Shown: positions 1-10,078 of the stretch, piece by piece
Layout: every line of letters starts with the position of its first letter
Position numbering within the stretch: position 1 is the first letter of the stretch
Source: Pseudoalteromonas ruthenica
GTDB taxonomy: Bacteria; Pseudomonadota; Gammaproteobacteria; Enterobacterales; Alteromonadaceae
Length of the DNA stretch: 64,000 bases
Direction: 5' to 3'
Assembly: GCF_008808095.1 (NCBI RefSeq)
Contig: NZ_CP023396.1
Span: forward strand, 2,170,001-2,234,000
The notes under the pieces: generated by a model
What the model saw: only the letters and a program-made list of their open reading frames with translations
Databases searched by the model: none
What the model was told of the DNA's origin: nothing
Program-made: the position numbers and the translations under genes

Positions 1-1361
1 GACGTTGATTGTTCATCAATTTCGGCGCTTGCTTGCAGCGCTTTAGCAGGCTGTTGCGGTGCACTCTGCTCGCCATCGCTATTATCGTCACTCGGCTGTG
101 CTGCAGGTTGTGCAGCTGACGGCTCTGGATTCGGGGTCGTTATCTCGTCACTGGTATCGGTGGTCGTGACCACCGCAATGTCCTGAGAGTCTGCATTAAC
201 CTGCTCGGTAGCACTTTGTTCGGTTTGAGTCGCTTCAGTATCTGAGGTTTGTGCTTTAACAGCTTCTGCGGCTGTATCCACCTCAGTATTTGCTGCTTCT
301 ACCTTGTCATTTGTGGTTGCTGCATCGTCATTTGCAACCAGGTCGCTATTTTCATGAGCACTGTCGACCATTTCTTGAGTCTGCTCGGCACTGCTGGTTG
401 CGGCCTGTTGCTGCGCTGGTGAAGTGATGACTACCGGCGATGTAGTAGGCGTTGTCGAAGTGCTCGACTTTTTCTTCATCACCTTGATTTTTGGCTTGGC
501 AACGATGCGGTCATCTTGCATCACCCCTTGCAACTCAGAAAGTTGGTGTTTGCGATACTGCTCTCGCAACTGTTCAAACTCACTGGCGCTATAGCGCTGC
601 TCGCGGACAATACGCGCTTCAATCGACGACGGGTACGTCAGCTCGATGGTTTCTGCTAATTTACGCGCATCTTCCACATGACCCATACGATCTTGAATCA
701 AATATCCAAGTAACAATGACCGCGATGAAACTCGTCCAGTGCGCTCATAACGCTGGAGCACCTGCTGTGCTTTATAAAAATCGCTTTTAGCATAGTGCAC
801 TGCAGCTAAATTAATGAGGCTGGATGCACGTAAAGAACTGTGATTCAACGCTTCTTCAAGGTAGGACTCAGCGGCATCAAATTTATCAAATTCGAGTGCG
901 CACAAAGCTAAGTTTTCGTAGCTTTCCGCAACCCGTAAATAGCTTGGAATTTCAATTGCTGACATAAACTTGTCAACCGCGCCTTCATAATCGCCAATAT
1001 CACATAAAAACACCCCATAGTTATTCAAGGTGTTTGGATCATTCGGCTCGAGCTCAATCGCACGTTCGTAAGCATCTTGGGCACGCTGATGCTCACCGAC
1101 TCGTTGATAGTAGTAAGCCATCGAGTAATGTACTTCAGGAAGCTCTGGTGCAAACTTAGCTGCGCGTTCGAGGTTATATTTAGCTTGTGTGCTGTTGCCC
1201 TGCGAGAGATAGTTGAGGGCTAAAGAGATGCGCGTACGCGCGGCGTCGACATTATTTATTCGTTTTTCTACTACAGGCCGGTCGCTGCCCACATAGGTGC
1301 TTTCGGTTACACACCCGCCTAAGGCGAGTAAACTGACACTGGTCACTAAAAGCTTGCGCAT
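1..1361 (-). CDS. pilW: Type IV pilus biogenesis/stability lipoprotein PilW/PilF, C-terminus cut by window edge
   Basis: The reading frame runs open from an ATG at 1361 through base 1, so the 3' end lies outside the window. The N-terminus is a lipoprotein signal with lipobox LGGC (Cys17). Residues about 30-265 are TPR repeats (for example ALNYLSQGNSTQAKYNLERA and YYQRVGEHQRAYERAIELEP). PilW/PilF is an outer-membrane lipoprotein that helps assemble the PilQ secretin. It lies downstream of rlmN on the same strand, the usual place for pilW in gammaproteobacteria (rlmN-pilW-rodZ). Odd: from about residue 296 the protein continues for at least 155 residues of Thr/Ala/Gln/Glu-rich low complexity, whereas family members are usually about 250 residues long. 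The family call is firm; the role of the tail is unknown. Confidence 0.85.
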   Translation of the reverse strand, partial: MRKLLVTSVSLLALGGCVTESTYVGSDRPVVEKRINNVDAARTRISLALNYLSQGNSTQAKYNLERAAKFAPELPEVHYSMAYYYQRVGEHQRAQDAYERAIELEPNDPNTLNNYGVFLCDIGDYEGAVDKFMSAIEIPSYLRVAESYENLALCALEFDKFDAAESYLEEALNHSSLRASSLINLAAVHYAKSDFYKAQQVLQRYERTGRVSSRSLLLGYLIQDRMGHVEDARKLAETIELTYPSSIEARIVREQRYSASEFEQLREQYRKHQLSELQGVMQDDRIVAKPKIKVMKKKSSTSTTPTTSPVVITSPAQQQAATSSAEQTQEMVDSAHENSDLVANDDAATTNDKVEAANTEVDTAAEAVKAQTSDTEATQTEQSATEQVNADSQDIAVVTTTDTSDEITTPNPEPSAAQPAAQPSDDNSDGEQSAPQQPAKALQASAEIDEQST

Positions 1362-1406
1362 GGCGTCGCCTCGTTAATTCCGTTATTGCACCTATATTAC
1401 CGAAAA

Positions 1407-1441
1407 GCCCTTTTGTTTCATCTATTTTTTAACAAAAGGGC
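1407..1441 (-). terminator. Stem-loop after rlmN
   Basis: An 11-bp perfect inverted repeat (GCCCTTTTGTT / AACAAAAGGGC) with a 13-nt loop lies between the rlmN stop and the pilW start. On the minus strand it is followed by TTTTCG, a weak U-tract, so it may attenuate rather than fully end rlmN transcription before pilW. Confidence 0.6.
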
Positions 1442-1452
1442 GATATTTTCTG

Positions 1453-2583
1453 TTATTGAGCCACATTTATAGCGATAGCGCTCTTTTCTCGCTCTTTTCT
1501 CTTGGCCAAACGTTTGGTTCTATCAACCACATCACCCACCAGCTGACCACATGCGGCGTCGATATCATCGCCTCGGGTACGACGCACGATGGTGGTAATA
1601 CCGGCCCCTTGCAGTACCTTCGAGAAGCGGTCGATACGACTGTTGCTTGAGCGCCCGTAATCATTGCCTGGGAAAGGGTTAAAAGGAATCAAGTTAACCT
1701 TCGATGGCGTGCCTTTAAGTACTTTCACTAATTCATGGGCATGATCGGTGCTGTCATTGACTTCTTGCAGCATCACATACTCAATGGTGATGTCTTTATT
1801 CGCTTTTGAACCGTCAATATAACGGCGACACGCCGCTAAGAACTCTTCAATAGGGTACTTTTTATTAATCGGCACTAGCTCATCACGCAATTCGTTATTC
1901 GGAGCGTGTAAGGAGATAGCCAAGGCCACGTCTATTTGCTCTTTTAACAAATCAAGCGCTGGGACCACACCTGAAGTACTCAAGGTAACGCGACGTTTCG
2001 ATAAACCAAACGCCCAATCATCCATCATCAACTCCATCGCCGGAACCACGTTTTTCAAATTCAGCAGTGGCTCTCCCATGCCCATCATCACCACATTGGT
2101 GATAGGACGGCGGGTGCTGTCACCGTGCAGACCGATATCACGGGCTACACGCCATACCTGACCGATGATTTCAGAAACCTTGAGGTTACGGTTAAAGCCC
2201 TGTTGTGCAGTCGAGCAGAAAGTACATTCCAATGCACAACCCACTTGCGACGATACGCACAAGGTGGCGCGATCTTTTTCCGGGATCCAAACGGTTTCTA
2301 CCTCTTGGCCACCATCGAGTAGCAAGGCATATTTGATAGTGCCATCGCTGGATGGCTGCTTTACCGAAATTTCCGGAGCGCGAATCTCACACTCAGCACT
2401 CAGTCGCGCTTTGAGTTTTTTATTGAGATTGGTCATGTCGTCGAAATTGTCGATGCCGAAATGGTAAATCCACTTCATCACCTGATCGGCGCGGAACGGC
2501 TTTTCACCAATGGATGCGAAATACTCGCGCATTCCTTGGCGATTAAAATCGAGTAAATTGATTTTTTTCTCAGTCGTGGCCAT
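1453..2583 (-). CDS. rlmN: Dual-specificity 23S rRNA A2503 / tRNA A37 C2-methyltransferase RlmN
   Basis: Radical-SAM enzyme that methylates C2 of A2503 in 23S rRNA and of A37 in some tRNAs. The [4Fe-4S] motif CxxxCxxC is at Cys116, Cys120 and Cys123; the C-terminal Cys that forms the methylated-RNA intermediate is in AACGQLVGD. The N-terminal accessory domain ([16 protein letters not shown]) is typical. I chose the ATG at 2583 (376 aa) because AGAGG lies 7 nt upstream and because family members begin at this point; an in-frame GTG at 2634 would add 17 residues that look unlike the family. The gene lies between ndk and pilW on the same strand. Confidence 0.95.
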   Translation of the reverse strand: MATTEKKINLLDFNRQGMREYFASIGEKPFRADQVMKWIYHFGIDNFDDMTNLNKKLKARLSAECEIRAPEISVKQPSSDGTIKYALLLDGGQEVETVWIPEKDRATLCVSSQVGCALECTFCSTAQQGFNRNLKVSEIIGQVWRVARDIGLHGDSTRRPITNVVMMGMGEPLLNLKNVVPAMELMMDDWAFGLSKRRVTLSTSGVVPALDLLKEQIDVALAISLHAPNNELRDELVPINKKYPIEEFLAACRRYIDGSKANKDITIEYVMLQEVNDSTDHAHELVKVLKGTPSKVNLIPFNPFPGNDYGRSSNSRIDRFSKVLQGAGITTIVRRTRGDDIDAACGQLVGDVVDRTKRLAKRKEREKSAIAINVAQ

Positions 2584-2703
2584 GAACAAACCTCTATCAG
2601 GTGACGGATAAAACGAAGGTGGCAAATTGTACACAATTTAACCATTATAGCAATTCCTTAGCTCACTGGCTGCACTGCCAATAAACTAAGGAATTACAAG
2701 GAC

Positions 2704-2726
2704 AAGAAAAGGGCCCGAAAGCCCTT
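2704..2726 (-). terminator. Rho-independent terminator of ndk
   Basis: A 6-bp GC-rich stem AAGGGC / GCCCTT with loop CCGAAA, followed on the minus strand by TTCTT. It sits 27 nt beyond the ndk stop codon and before rlmN. Confidence 0.65.
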
Positions 2727-2752
2727 CCCGCGACTGTTGTCGTAGCTCGAAA

Positions 2753-3184
2753 TTAACGAGTACGAGGACAGATTTCTTCTTCAGCGAAGAAGTAAGCGAT
2801 TTCGCGAGCCGCAGACTCTGGCGCGTCAGAACCGTGTACTGCGTTTTCGTCGATGCTGTCTGCGTAGTCAGCACGTAGTGTGCCAGCAGCCGCTTCCGCA
2901 GGGTTAGTCGCACCCATGATTTCGCGGTTTTTACGGATTGCATCTTCACCTTCAAGAACTTGCACCATTACTGGGCCAGAAGTCATGAAAGAAACAAGGG
3001 CACCGAAGAAAGGACGCTCTTTGTGTTCAGCGTAGAAGCCTTCAGCTTGCTCTTGTGATAGGTGAACCATTTTTGATGCAACGATCTTAAGACCTGCAGT
3101 TTCGAAACGGTTGTAGATTGCACCGATGTGGTTTTTAGCTACCGCATCAGGCTTAACGATAGAGAAAGTGCGCTCTAAAGCCAT
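2753..3184 (-). CDS. ndk: Nucleoside diphosphate kinase
   Basis: Transfers the gamma phosphate of ATP to nucleoside diphosphates through a phosphohistidine. The 143-aa length matches the family, the N-terminus [15 protein letters not shown] is standard, and the active-site His lies in the [12 protein letters not shown] signature. The ATG at 3184 has GGAG 6 nt upstream; an in-frame TTG at 3196 is not needed. It ends with its own terminator before rlmN, so it is probably transcribed alone. Confidence 0.96.
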   Translation of the reverse strand: MALERTFSIVKPDAVAKNHIGAIYNRFETAGLKIVASKMVHLSQEQAEGFYAEHKERPFFGALVSFMTSGPVMVQVLEGEDAIRKNREIMGATNPAEAAAGTLRADYADSIDENAVHGSDAPESAAREIAYFFAEEEICPRTR

Positions 3185-3471
3185 GTTTTGCTCCAAATAA
3201 CGTTAAATTTTAAGTGTTAAACTTTACCGGGCGCGAATTATACGCGCTTTAGCGTGAAAATCCTACTACATTGTTACGCCCGTGAGCTTAGTGAATAAAC
3301 AAGTCAGGGCGATGACAACCTCGTTTCGGTGATGATGTACCCTGCCGCCCTACTGTGCTTAGTGCGCTGACGCAATAGCAAAAGCTGATCCATATCAAAC
3401 CATCCTAGCGCCCTCACCGCTACACTGCCGAGCTATTTTTTCACTGACCTGGACTCAGTTAAGGAATCATT

Positions 3472-4827
3472 ATGTCTGTATTTTCACCAGAGCTGCTCAG
3501 CCCTGCGGGTAGTTTAAAAAATATGCGCTACGCCTTTGCCTATGGCGCTGATGCCGTCTATGCGGGACAGCCTCGCTATAGTTTGCGCGTTCGAAACAAC
3601 GAGTTTAACCTCGCTAACCTCGAGCTTGGTATAAATGAAGCCCACCAGCAAAATAAAAAACTTTATGTGGTTTCTAATATTGCGCCGCACAACGCCAAAA
3701 TAAAAACCTATTTGCGCGATATAGAGCCGGTTATCGCCATGAAGCCCGATGCCCTAATCATGTCTGACCCGGGGCTTATTATGTTGGTGAGAGAAAAATG
3801 GCCTGATATGCCCATTCACTTGAGTGTTCAAGCCAACGCCGTGAATTATGCCAGCGTGCTGTTTTGGGCCAAACAGGGGGTTGAGCGGGTGATTCTATCG
3901 CGTGAGTTATCACTGCAAGAGATTGCAGAGATCCGCGAACTGTGTCCTAACACCGAATTAGAAGTGTTTGTCCATGGCGCGTTATGCATGGCGTATTCCG
4001 GGCGCTGCTTACTCAGTGGCTACATCAACAAACGCGACCCCAACCAAGGTACCTGCACGAATGCCTGTCGCTGGAGCTACGATGTGCAACCGGCCACCGA
4101 AACGCCGACCGGTGATGTGGTGCATAAGGTGGACCCAACACTTGGGTTGGGTGCGCCTACCAATGAGGTATTTATGCTTGAAGAACAAGGCCGCCCGGGG
4201 GAGTATATGCCAGCATTTGAGGATGAACACGGCACCTACATCATGAACTCCAAAGACCTGCGCGCCGTGCAGTATGTGGATGCGCTGACGCGTATGGGCG
4301 TTCATAGTCTTAAAATAGAAGGCCGTACTAAGTCGTTCTATTACGTTGCACGCACGGCTCAGGTGTACCGCCAAGCCATTGATGACGCCGTCGCTGGCAA
4401 GCCATTCGACGCCAACTTACTGCGCAGTCTCGAGCATCTCGCCCACCGAGGCTATACCGAAGGCTTTTTAAAACGCCATGCGCACCAAGAGTATCAAAAT
4501 TATGACTATGGCCACTCTATTTCTGATTCACAGCAGTTCGTTGGTGAGGTGCTTGGTCGAACCGCAAATGGCTTGGCGGAAATAGACGTCAAAAATAAAT
4601 TTTGTACCGGCCACTCATTGGAGTTAATGACACCTAAAGGCAACGTGCATTTTAACTTACAACACATGGAAAACACCAAGGGCGAGCGTATTAGCGATGC
4701 AAAAGGCTCTGGCCATCAAGTGCGTATTCCTATCCCCGAGGATATCGACCTTGAACACGCCATTTTGATGCGTAACTTAGAAAGTGGTCAAGATACACGC
4801 AACCCATTTAAGTCGTCGTGTTCGTAA
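3472..4827 (+). CDS. trhP: Prephenate-dependent tRNA uridine(34) hydroxylase TrhP (peptidase U32 family, YegQ)
   Basis: U32-family protein that supports 5-hydroxylation of wobble uridine in tRNA. The protein opens with MSVFSPELLSPAGSLKNM and the ADAVYAGQPRYSLR motif. The Cys-bearing U32 signature is at FVHGALCMAYSGRCLLS, followed by NKRDPNQGTCTNACRW, which supplies likely Fe-S ligands. The 451-aa length is normal for YegQ. Start ATG at 3472 has AAGGA 9 nt upstream. Its last 20 nt overlap the convergent phosphorylase gene. Confidence 0.93.
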   Translation: MSVFSPELLSPAGSLKNMRYAFAYGADAVYAGQPRYSLRVRNNEFNLANLELGINEAHQQNKKLYVVSNIAPHNAKIKTYLRDIEPVIAMKPDALIMSDPGLIMLVREKWPDMPIHLSVQANAVNYASVLFWAKQGVERVILSRELSLQEIAEIRELCPNTELEVFVHGALCMAYSGRCLLSGYINKRDPNQGTCTNACRWSYDVQPATETPTGDVVHKVDPTLGLGAPTNEVFMLEEQGRPGEYMPAFEDEHGTYIMNSKDLRAVQYVDALTRMGVHSLKIEGRTKSFYYVARTAQVYRQAIDDAVAGKPFDANLLRSLEHLAHRGYTEGFLKRHAHQEYQNYDYGHSISDSQQFVGEVLGRTANGLAEIDVKNKFCTGHSLELMTPKGNVHFNLQHMENTKGERISDAKGSGHQVRIPIPEDIDLEHAILMRNLESGQDTRNPFKSSCS

Positions 4828-6586
4828 GCCATATAGCTTGATAAGGGCGCATGCTCAGGCATGTGCTCATGTCTTTATAGACAATGTCACTGAGCAAATC
4901 GCACCACGGCTGGGTGTTCACCAAGTTTAAATCTTCCAGTGACAAGGTTTGTGGCTGATTGCTAATGTTAAACAGACAAAAAATACTTTGTTGGCGGTCG
5001 GCGCTTTGCCGCCAAAAGCCGAAAATTTCTTGGCCAAGGTGCAAAGTAAACTGCGTTGCATTGGGGTGAAAGGCTTTTTGCTTCCCGCGTATCTTAAGCA
5101 AATTCAACATACCACGATGCACCTTTTGGTGATGGCTATGTGGATCGGCCAATTTGGCCTCTAAGTCATGCCAGTGCCAACGATGGCGATTAATGGCACG
5201 ATTATGCTGGGTATTATTAAAACGCTCATAGTCGTTTTCGGTCCCCGTGAGCGAGTGAATATACACACCGGGAATTCCCTCCAGTGCCAACATAATGGCA
5301 TGAGCACATAGAAATCGCGCCACAGCAAAGTTATCTGGCCCCTGCTGCGCTCCCTGTAAGGCATCAAACAACGCGATGTTGATTTCATAAGGCGCTAACG
5401 TACCGTCATTTTGTGTGCGCCAACTCACCTTGGCACCAAAGCGCTGCATACAGGCCACCAGAGCATTAATTTGCACGGTATCTAACAGGCCCTCTGCTGG
5501 GCGCAAGCCAATGCCATCATGGGAGGCTATAAAGTTAAAATAGGCCGTACCATCTTGGGCGGGGGGCATGCGCATCATCCACTTTTTCAGTGCTGTGCAG
5601 TCACCGGTAGTCAAGGTGTGTAATAACAAAGGAGGTAAAGAGAAGTTATAAATGCAATGCGCTTCATTGGCATTACCAAAATAGGAGAGATTTTGCTCAT
5701 TGGGAATATTGGTTTCAGTAATGATAATGGCCTGTGGCTGCACATGTTCTATCAAAGTGCGAAGCAAACGCACCACTTCATGTGTTTGCGGCAAGTTAAT
5801 GCAGGAAGTTCCGGGGACTTTCCACAAAAAGGCCACCGCATCGAGGCGAAATAAACGTACCCCGTTGTCGAGATAAAAGCGGATAATCGCCACAAACTCT
5901 CGCAACACCTGCGGGTTAGCGAAGTCAAAGTCCACTTGATCATGACTAAAAGTGCACCACACATGTTGCTCACCCGCTGCCGTACGCACCTTGTTGAGTA
6001 GCTCAGATGTGCGTGGACGCACCACACCCTCTAGATTGTCACTGATATTGGCCGTTTTAAAGTAGCCCTTTCCAGGGGCAACGTTAGCAATAAAGTTACT
6101 AAACCACAGGCTCTTACTGGAACAATGATTGATCACTAAATCGGCCATCAGCCGGTAATCTTTGCTGATATCGTTTATATGCTGCCAACTGCCAAGGGCC
6201 TCATTGACTTGCACGTAATTCATCACCGCAAACCCCTCGTCTGACGAGTAAGGGTAAAACGGCAAAATATGCACCGAGTTAATGGCGCCTTCGGTGTAGG
6301 TATCGAGAAATTGTTTCAGTGTATACAAAGGCGGTTCAGTGGGCAGCGTATGGGGTTCATGAGCCTGCGTTTTATTCACCGAGTCGCCATAACAAATCAA
6401 CACCGCATCCCGTTCATCCCAGCGACTTTTATGGGGGGTGGGCTGGCGAACCACATCACCTTGAAGCATCGATTCCAGCAACTGTGCCGCGAGCTCCTGA
6501 CATTGCGCATCATCAAGAATACCGGCGTAAATGATCGCTAAATGGTGGGTGACACGTTGCTCAAACTGACGCTGGCGAGAAGTCAT
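4808..6586 (-). CDS. GH13_18 glycoside phosphorylase, probable glucosylglycerate phosphorylase
   Basis: Family GH13 subfamily 18, whose members are sucrose phosphorylases and relatives. Clan GH13 catalytic residues are visible: nucleophile Asp249 (VRLFRLDAV), acid/base Glu291 (IIITETNIPN) and stabiliser Asp358 (NFIASHDGIGLRP). The phosphorolysis products should be alpha-glucose 1-phosphate plus an acceptor. It is the third gene of an operon with gpgS and a glycerate kinase/phosphatase, so 2-O-alpha-glucosylglycerate is the likely substrate, giving glucose 1-phosphate and glycerate. Start ATG at 6586 has AAGGCGGGG upstream and lies 1 nt after the gpgS stop; a TTG at 6658 would make a long overlap with gpgS. 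592 aa. The substrate assignment rests on context; the family is secure. Confidence 0.85.
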   Translation of the reverse strand: MTSRQRQFEQRVTHHLAIIYAGILDDAQCQELAAQLLESMLQGDVVRQPTPHKSRWDERDAVLICYGDSVNKTQAHEPHTLPTEPPLYTLKQFLDTYTEGAINSVHILPFYPYSSDEGFAVMNYVQVNEALGSWQHINDISKDYRLMADLVINHCSSKSLWFSNFIANVAPGKGYFKTANISDNLEGVVRPRTSELLNKVRTAAGEQHVWCTFSHDQVDFDFANPQVLREFVAIIRFYLDNGVRLFRLDAVAFLWKVPGTSCINLPQTHEVVRLLRTLIEHVQPQAIIITETNIPNEQNLSYFGNANEAHCIYNFSLPPLLLHTLTTGDCTALKKWMMRMPPAQDGTAYFNFIASHDGIGLRPAEGLLDTVQINALVACMQRFGAKVSWRTQNDGTLAPYEINIALFDALQGAQQGPDNFAVARFLCAHAIMLALEGIPGVYIHSLTGTENDYERFNNTQHNRAINRHRWHWHDLEAKLADPHSHHQKVHRGMLNLLKIRGKQKAFHPNATQFTLHLGQEIFGFWRQSADRQQSIFCLFNISNQPQTLSLEDLNLVNTQPWCDLLSDIVYKDMSTCLSMRPYQAIWLTNTTT

Positions 6587-6587
6587 A

Positions 6588-7829
6588 CTACCCCGCCTTG
6601 CGTATGTGTGCGCTGAACTGCTGATTATCAAGCTCAACCGCTTCACGTAATCGGGCAAACACGTCAGGCATTGCCGACACTACCCGGTTCCAGCTGGGCA
6701 CGAAAGGCGCTTCCATCGGGTGCTCTAAAAAATGTTGCCCGGCATGCATAATATTTTGCGCGAACATTTCCACCGCCTTTTCTTCTTGGTGAATATCGAG
6801 GCTTAAACCATTCATAAGCGCATCATTATGATAGGTTTCGACAAAATCCAAGGCAATGCGGTAGTAAGTTGCTTTCAGTGAGCGAATGGTTTCAGTAGTA
6901 AAGGTTTCCCCTTGGGTGGCAAGCTTGCGAAATAACGCTTTGGTAATATCCACCGACATTTTTGATAGCCCAGCGTTTCTATCTTCCAAGGAAAGATCTT
7001 GGTGTTTGTGGTCATAGGTTTGGGCAATATCGACTTGGCATAAACGGTTATGAGCGTAGTTGCGGTACATCTCCGAAAGCACACCAATCTCTAAGCCCCA
7101 GTCACTGGGGATACGAATATCATTGAGCACATCGCGGCGAAACGAAAATTCCCCCGCTAAGGGGTAGCGAAATGAGTCCATGTACTCGAGGTAATCGGTA
7201 CTACCTAATACCGTTTTGAATGAGCGCAGCAGTGGCGTCACCAATAAACGCGAAACTCGACCATTGATTTTTCCTGCCGCAGTACGGGCATAAAAGCCCT
7301 TACAGAACTCATAGTTAAAGCGTGGGTGGGCCACAGGATAGATAAGCCGAGCCAGCAGTGCACGGTCATAGGTGAGAATGTCGCAATCATGCAAAGCGAT
7401 AGATTCAACTTTTGATGCAGCAAGGGTATAGCCCATGCAATACCACACATTACGCCCCTTCCCTAACTCCTTAGGGGCCACACCAAGGGCCTGTAGCTCA
7501 CTATCCAAGGCACGTAAACGCGGGCCATCATTCCATAGTACCCGGTGTTTTTGCGGCAATTTATCGAAGAATGTCAGCGCATGACGGTACTGTTGCTCGT
7601 CTGCTCGGTCCAGGCCTATGATGACTTCATCGAGATAAGGCACTTGCTGCAGGTGATTCACTATGTTTCCTAACGCGGGGCCTTCGAGTTCGGAAAAAAG
7701 CGATGGCAGAATAAGACCCATGGGCCGTTCTTGGGCAAATTGCACCAACTCCCCTTCAAGTTCAGCGACCGAACGCTGAGAAATATTGTGGAGTGTTGTG
7801 ACAATGCCATTTTGATGAAAATCAGCCAT
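6588..7829 (-). CDS. gpgS: Glucosyl-3-phosphoglycerate synthase
   Basis: GT81-type retaining glucosyltransferase that joins glucose from an NDP-glucose to 3-phosphoglycerate, making glucosyl-3-phosphoglycerate, the first step to the compatible solute glucosylglycerate. The metal-binding DxD is DCD at 148-150 (ALHDCDIL), followed by the long conserved block with YEFCKGFYAR, GRVSRLLVTPLLRS and the FRYPLAGEFSFRRDV acceptor-side motif. Length 413 aa is normal. ATG at 7829 has GAGGTG 7 nt upstream. It overlaps the upstream kinase/phosphatase gene by 8 nt, indicating translational coupling. Confidence 0.93.
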   Translation of the reverse strand: MADFHQNGIVTTLHNISQRSVAELEGELVQFAQERPMGLILPSLFSELEGPALGNIVNHLQQVPYLDEVIIGLDRADEQQYRHALTFFDKLPQKHRVLWNDGPRLRALDSELQALGVAPKELGKGRNVWYCMGYTLAASKVESIALHDCDILTYDRALLARLIYPVAHPRFNYEFCKGFYARTAAGKINGRVSRLLVTPLLRSFKTVLGSTDYLEYMDSFRYPLAGEFSFRRDVLNDIRIPSDWGLEIGVLSEMYRNYAHNRLCQVDIAQTYDHKHQDLSLEDRNAGLSKMSVDITKALFRKLATQGETFTTETIRSLKATYYRIALDFVETYHNDALMNGLSLDIHQEEKAVEMFAQNIMHAGQHFLEHPMEAPFVPSWNRVVSAMPDVFARLREAVELDNQQFSAHIRKAG

Positions 7830-9549
7830 GGTTACGCACCTCATCTGCTGCTAGTTGCTCTTTGATCAGCGCTAAACTACTGAGCGTTTCCTGCCAACCT
7901 CGCGGCCCGGCATGAACACTGAATAACGCGCTGCGTTTTTTTAAAATCGGGGCTGTGTTTTCGCTGTTCGCAATAACTATCGCAGTGTCTGCCGCCTCTA
8001 GCATTGCCACATCATTATGGCTGTCGCCCAGGGCGATGCTGTGCAGTGGGCAACTATATTGCGGTGCCAGCATTTGCATCACATAGTGCAGCGCTTTGCC
8101 CTTGTTCACTCCCAGACTCAGGTGCACAAAGCGCCCACCGCGCAACACTTCACATCCTAATTTCTGCGCCGCCAGCGTGAATTGGTGTAACACCTCGTCA
8201 CTACCTTGCCAGTAAAGCGGATCGCTGTAATGGCGTGTTTGCGCTTGTGTTAATGCCTCTCCAGTGAGGCCAGTTAAGGCACTTAAGCGCTTAGACGATA
8301 GTTGACTAAAAGAACGAAAGCTGTCGCCGAATTGTTCTGCCAAAGCCGAAATGCACTGTTGTAAGGTCACTAAAGGCGGGGCAAAGGGCATAATCCAGTA
8401 GTTATCGCACTGCTGAGCAGCTTTAGGTGGTGTAATAAAGTGCCCTTTGGGCACATACAGAGCGGCGCCATTTTCGCAAATAAAGGGCAAGTCTAGGTGT
8501 AAAGCCTGGCACAGCGCATGGATTTCCGCCGCTGTTTTACTGGAATTAACGATCACTGGCACCTGCGCCTGATTCAAAGCATTGAGTAAGGGCTTCGCCT
8601 CATCACACTGATAGCTGTGATGATCTAATAAAGTGCCATCCAAATCGGTAAAGACCACCGGAAATGCCGACCCCTGAGTGGCTAGTTTATTATCGCATTG
8701 GTAAATGTGTCGTGTGTTATCAAGGTGATAAACTACATCACAGTGCGCGGGTAAGTGAGCTAAACAATGGCGGGTTAAGCGCTCAAAATAGTTAATAAAG
8801 GATTTGACTCCTTGCTCGTCGAGAGTGTGCTCACTGGCTCCACGGCGGGCAATAAGCTGCTGCTCTTGCTGCCAACGCCACGCTTGCACAGCATCAAAGC
8901 TGGGCGCTTTCAACATGATGCGAATATCAGCGGCGTTGAAAACCGCTTGATACTCATTGGCCAAACGGGAATTCACACAACGCCGCCAGCGGCCATCTGG
9001 ATCTTGGTTCTGCTCTAGACTATTAACCGCGACGTTAAGCTCACACGGGCTTTGTGGCTGCGCACCAACACACCAGCCTTCAAGAATAAACACATCGATG
9101 GGGCGCTCAAAGCAAGGCCAATTCACTAACGGCTCGCGGTCATCGGTGGCTTTATTGAATCGCGGCACTCGGATACCACGAGCTCCGTCTTGAACTTGTG
9201 CGATCACTTTATTGAGCAGTGCAATATCATGGGTGCCCGGCACACCTCGGGTGGCAAAGAGCGGATGCACTGACTGCGCTAACTGATCACGCACCGCTCT
9301 TGGGAAGTAGAAATCATCTATAGAGCACGCGCAGGTATGCAAAGCAAAGCGCTGTTGTAATGCTTGCGCCAAGAACGCTGCTAAGGTGCTTTTACCCGAC
9401 CCTTGCGCACCATTTATAGTGATAAACAACGCCTGTCCAGGTTGCTTACTATTTGCTAACTGCTGCGCCAGCGGCATGAAGTGGTGCTGAATTTGCAATT
9501 TATAACTCGACTGCAACTGTTGCGCTGATATAAATTTTTCAATATCCAT
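7822..9549 (-). CDS. Fused D-glycerate kinase (GLYK-like) and mannosyl/glucosyl-3-phosphoglycerate phosphatase
   Basis: Two domains in one chain of 575 aa. Residues 1-285 form a P-loop kinase: GAQGSGKST at 47-55, then the IDDFY, RGVPGTHD and VPRFNKATDDRE motifs seen in plant-type D-glycerate 3-kinases. Residues about 297-570 form a HAD type IIB phosphatase of the mannosyl-3-phosphoglycerate phosphatase family: motif I DLDGT (Asp302, Asp304), motif II VNSSKT, and motif IV ALGDSHNDVAML. The expected reactions are glycerate + ATP to 3-phosphoglycerate and glucosyl-3-phosphoglycerate to glucosylglycerate. It is the first gene of the operon with gpgS and the phosphorylase. I prefer ATG at 9549; TTG at 9564 is possible, and neither has a strong ribosome site. 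The fusion is seen; the activities are inferred. Confidence 0.85.
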   Translation of the reverse strand: MDIEKFISAQQLQSSYKLQIQHHFMPLAQQLANSKQPGQALFITINGAQGSGKSTLAAFLAQALQQRFALHTCACSIDDFYFPRAVRDQLAQSVHPLFATRGVPGTHDIALLNKVIAQVQDGARGIRVPRFNKATDDREPLVNWPCFERPIDVFILEGWCVGAQPQSPCELNVAVNSLEQNQDPDGRWRRCVNSRLANEYQAVFNAADIRIMLKAPSFDAVQAWRWQQEQQLIARRGASEHTLDEQGVKSFINYFERLTRHCLAHLPAHCDVVYHLDNTRHIYQCDNKLATQGSAFPVVFTDLDGTLLDHHSYQCDEAKPLLNALNQAQVPVIVNSSKTAAEIHALCQALHLDLPFICENGAALYVPKGHFITPPKAAQQCDNYWIMPFAPPLVTLQQCISALAEQFGDSFRSFSQLSSKRLSALTGLTGEALTQAQTRHYSDPLYWQGSDEVLHQFTLAAQKLGCEVLRGGRFVHLSLGVNKGKALHYVMQMLAPQYSCPLHSIALGDSHNDVAMLEAADTAIVIANSENTAPILKKRSALFSVHAGPRGWQETLSSLALIKEQLAADEVRNHG

Positions 9550-9744
9550 GCCGTGCTCACACAAGGTTCGATTGTAACTATGAAGGTAATCTGCAGGACT
9601 TAGGCCAAATTGTAAAAGGCGGCCTTTTCATAAGGTTAGTAAATAAGCGAAGAGTAAGCGCACCAAAAAAGTGCAAAAAGGAGGGATTATGCGCTGCTAT
9701 CGCACTTTGTTTTAGATCAAGCAAAGTAGTAAAACGATAACTAA

Positions 9745-10077
<333 letters not shown>

Positions 10078-10078
10078 A

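Noticed and set aside
4009..4374. Minus-strand ORF of 121 codons inside trhP
   Set aside because: Shadow of the trhP frame with no start signal and no known family.
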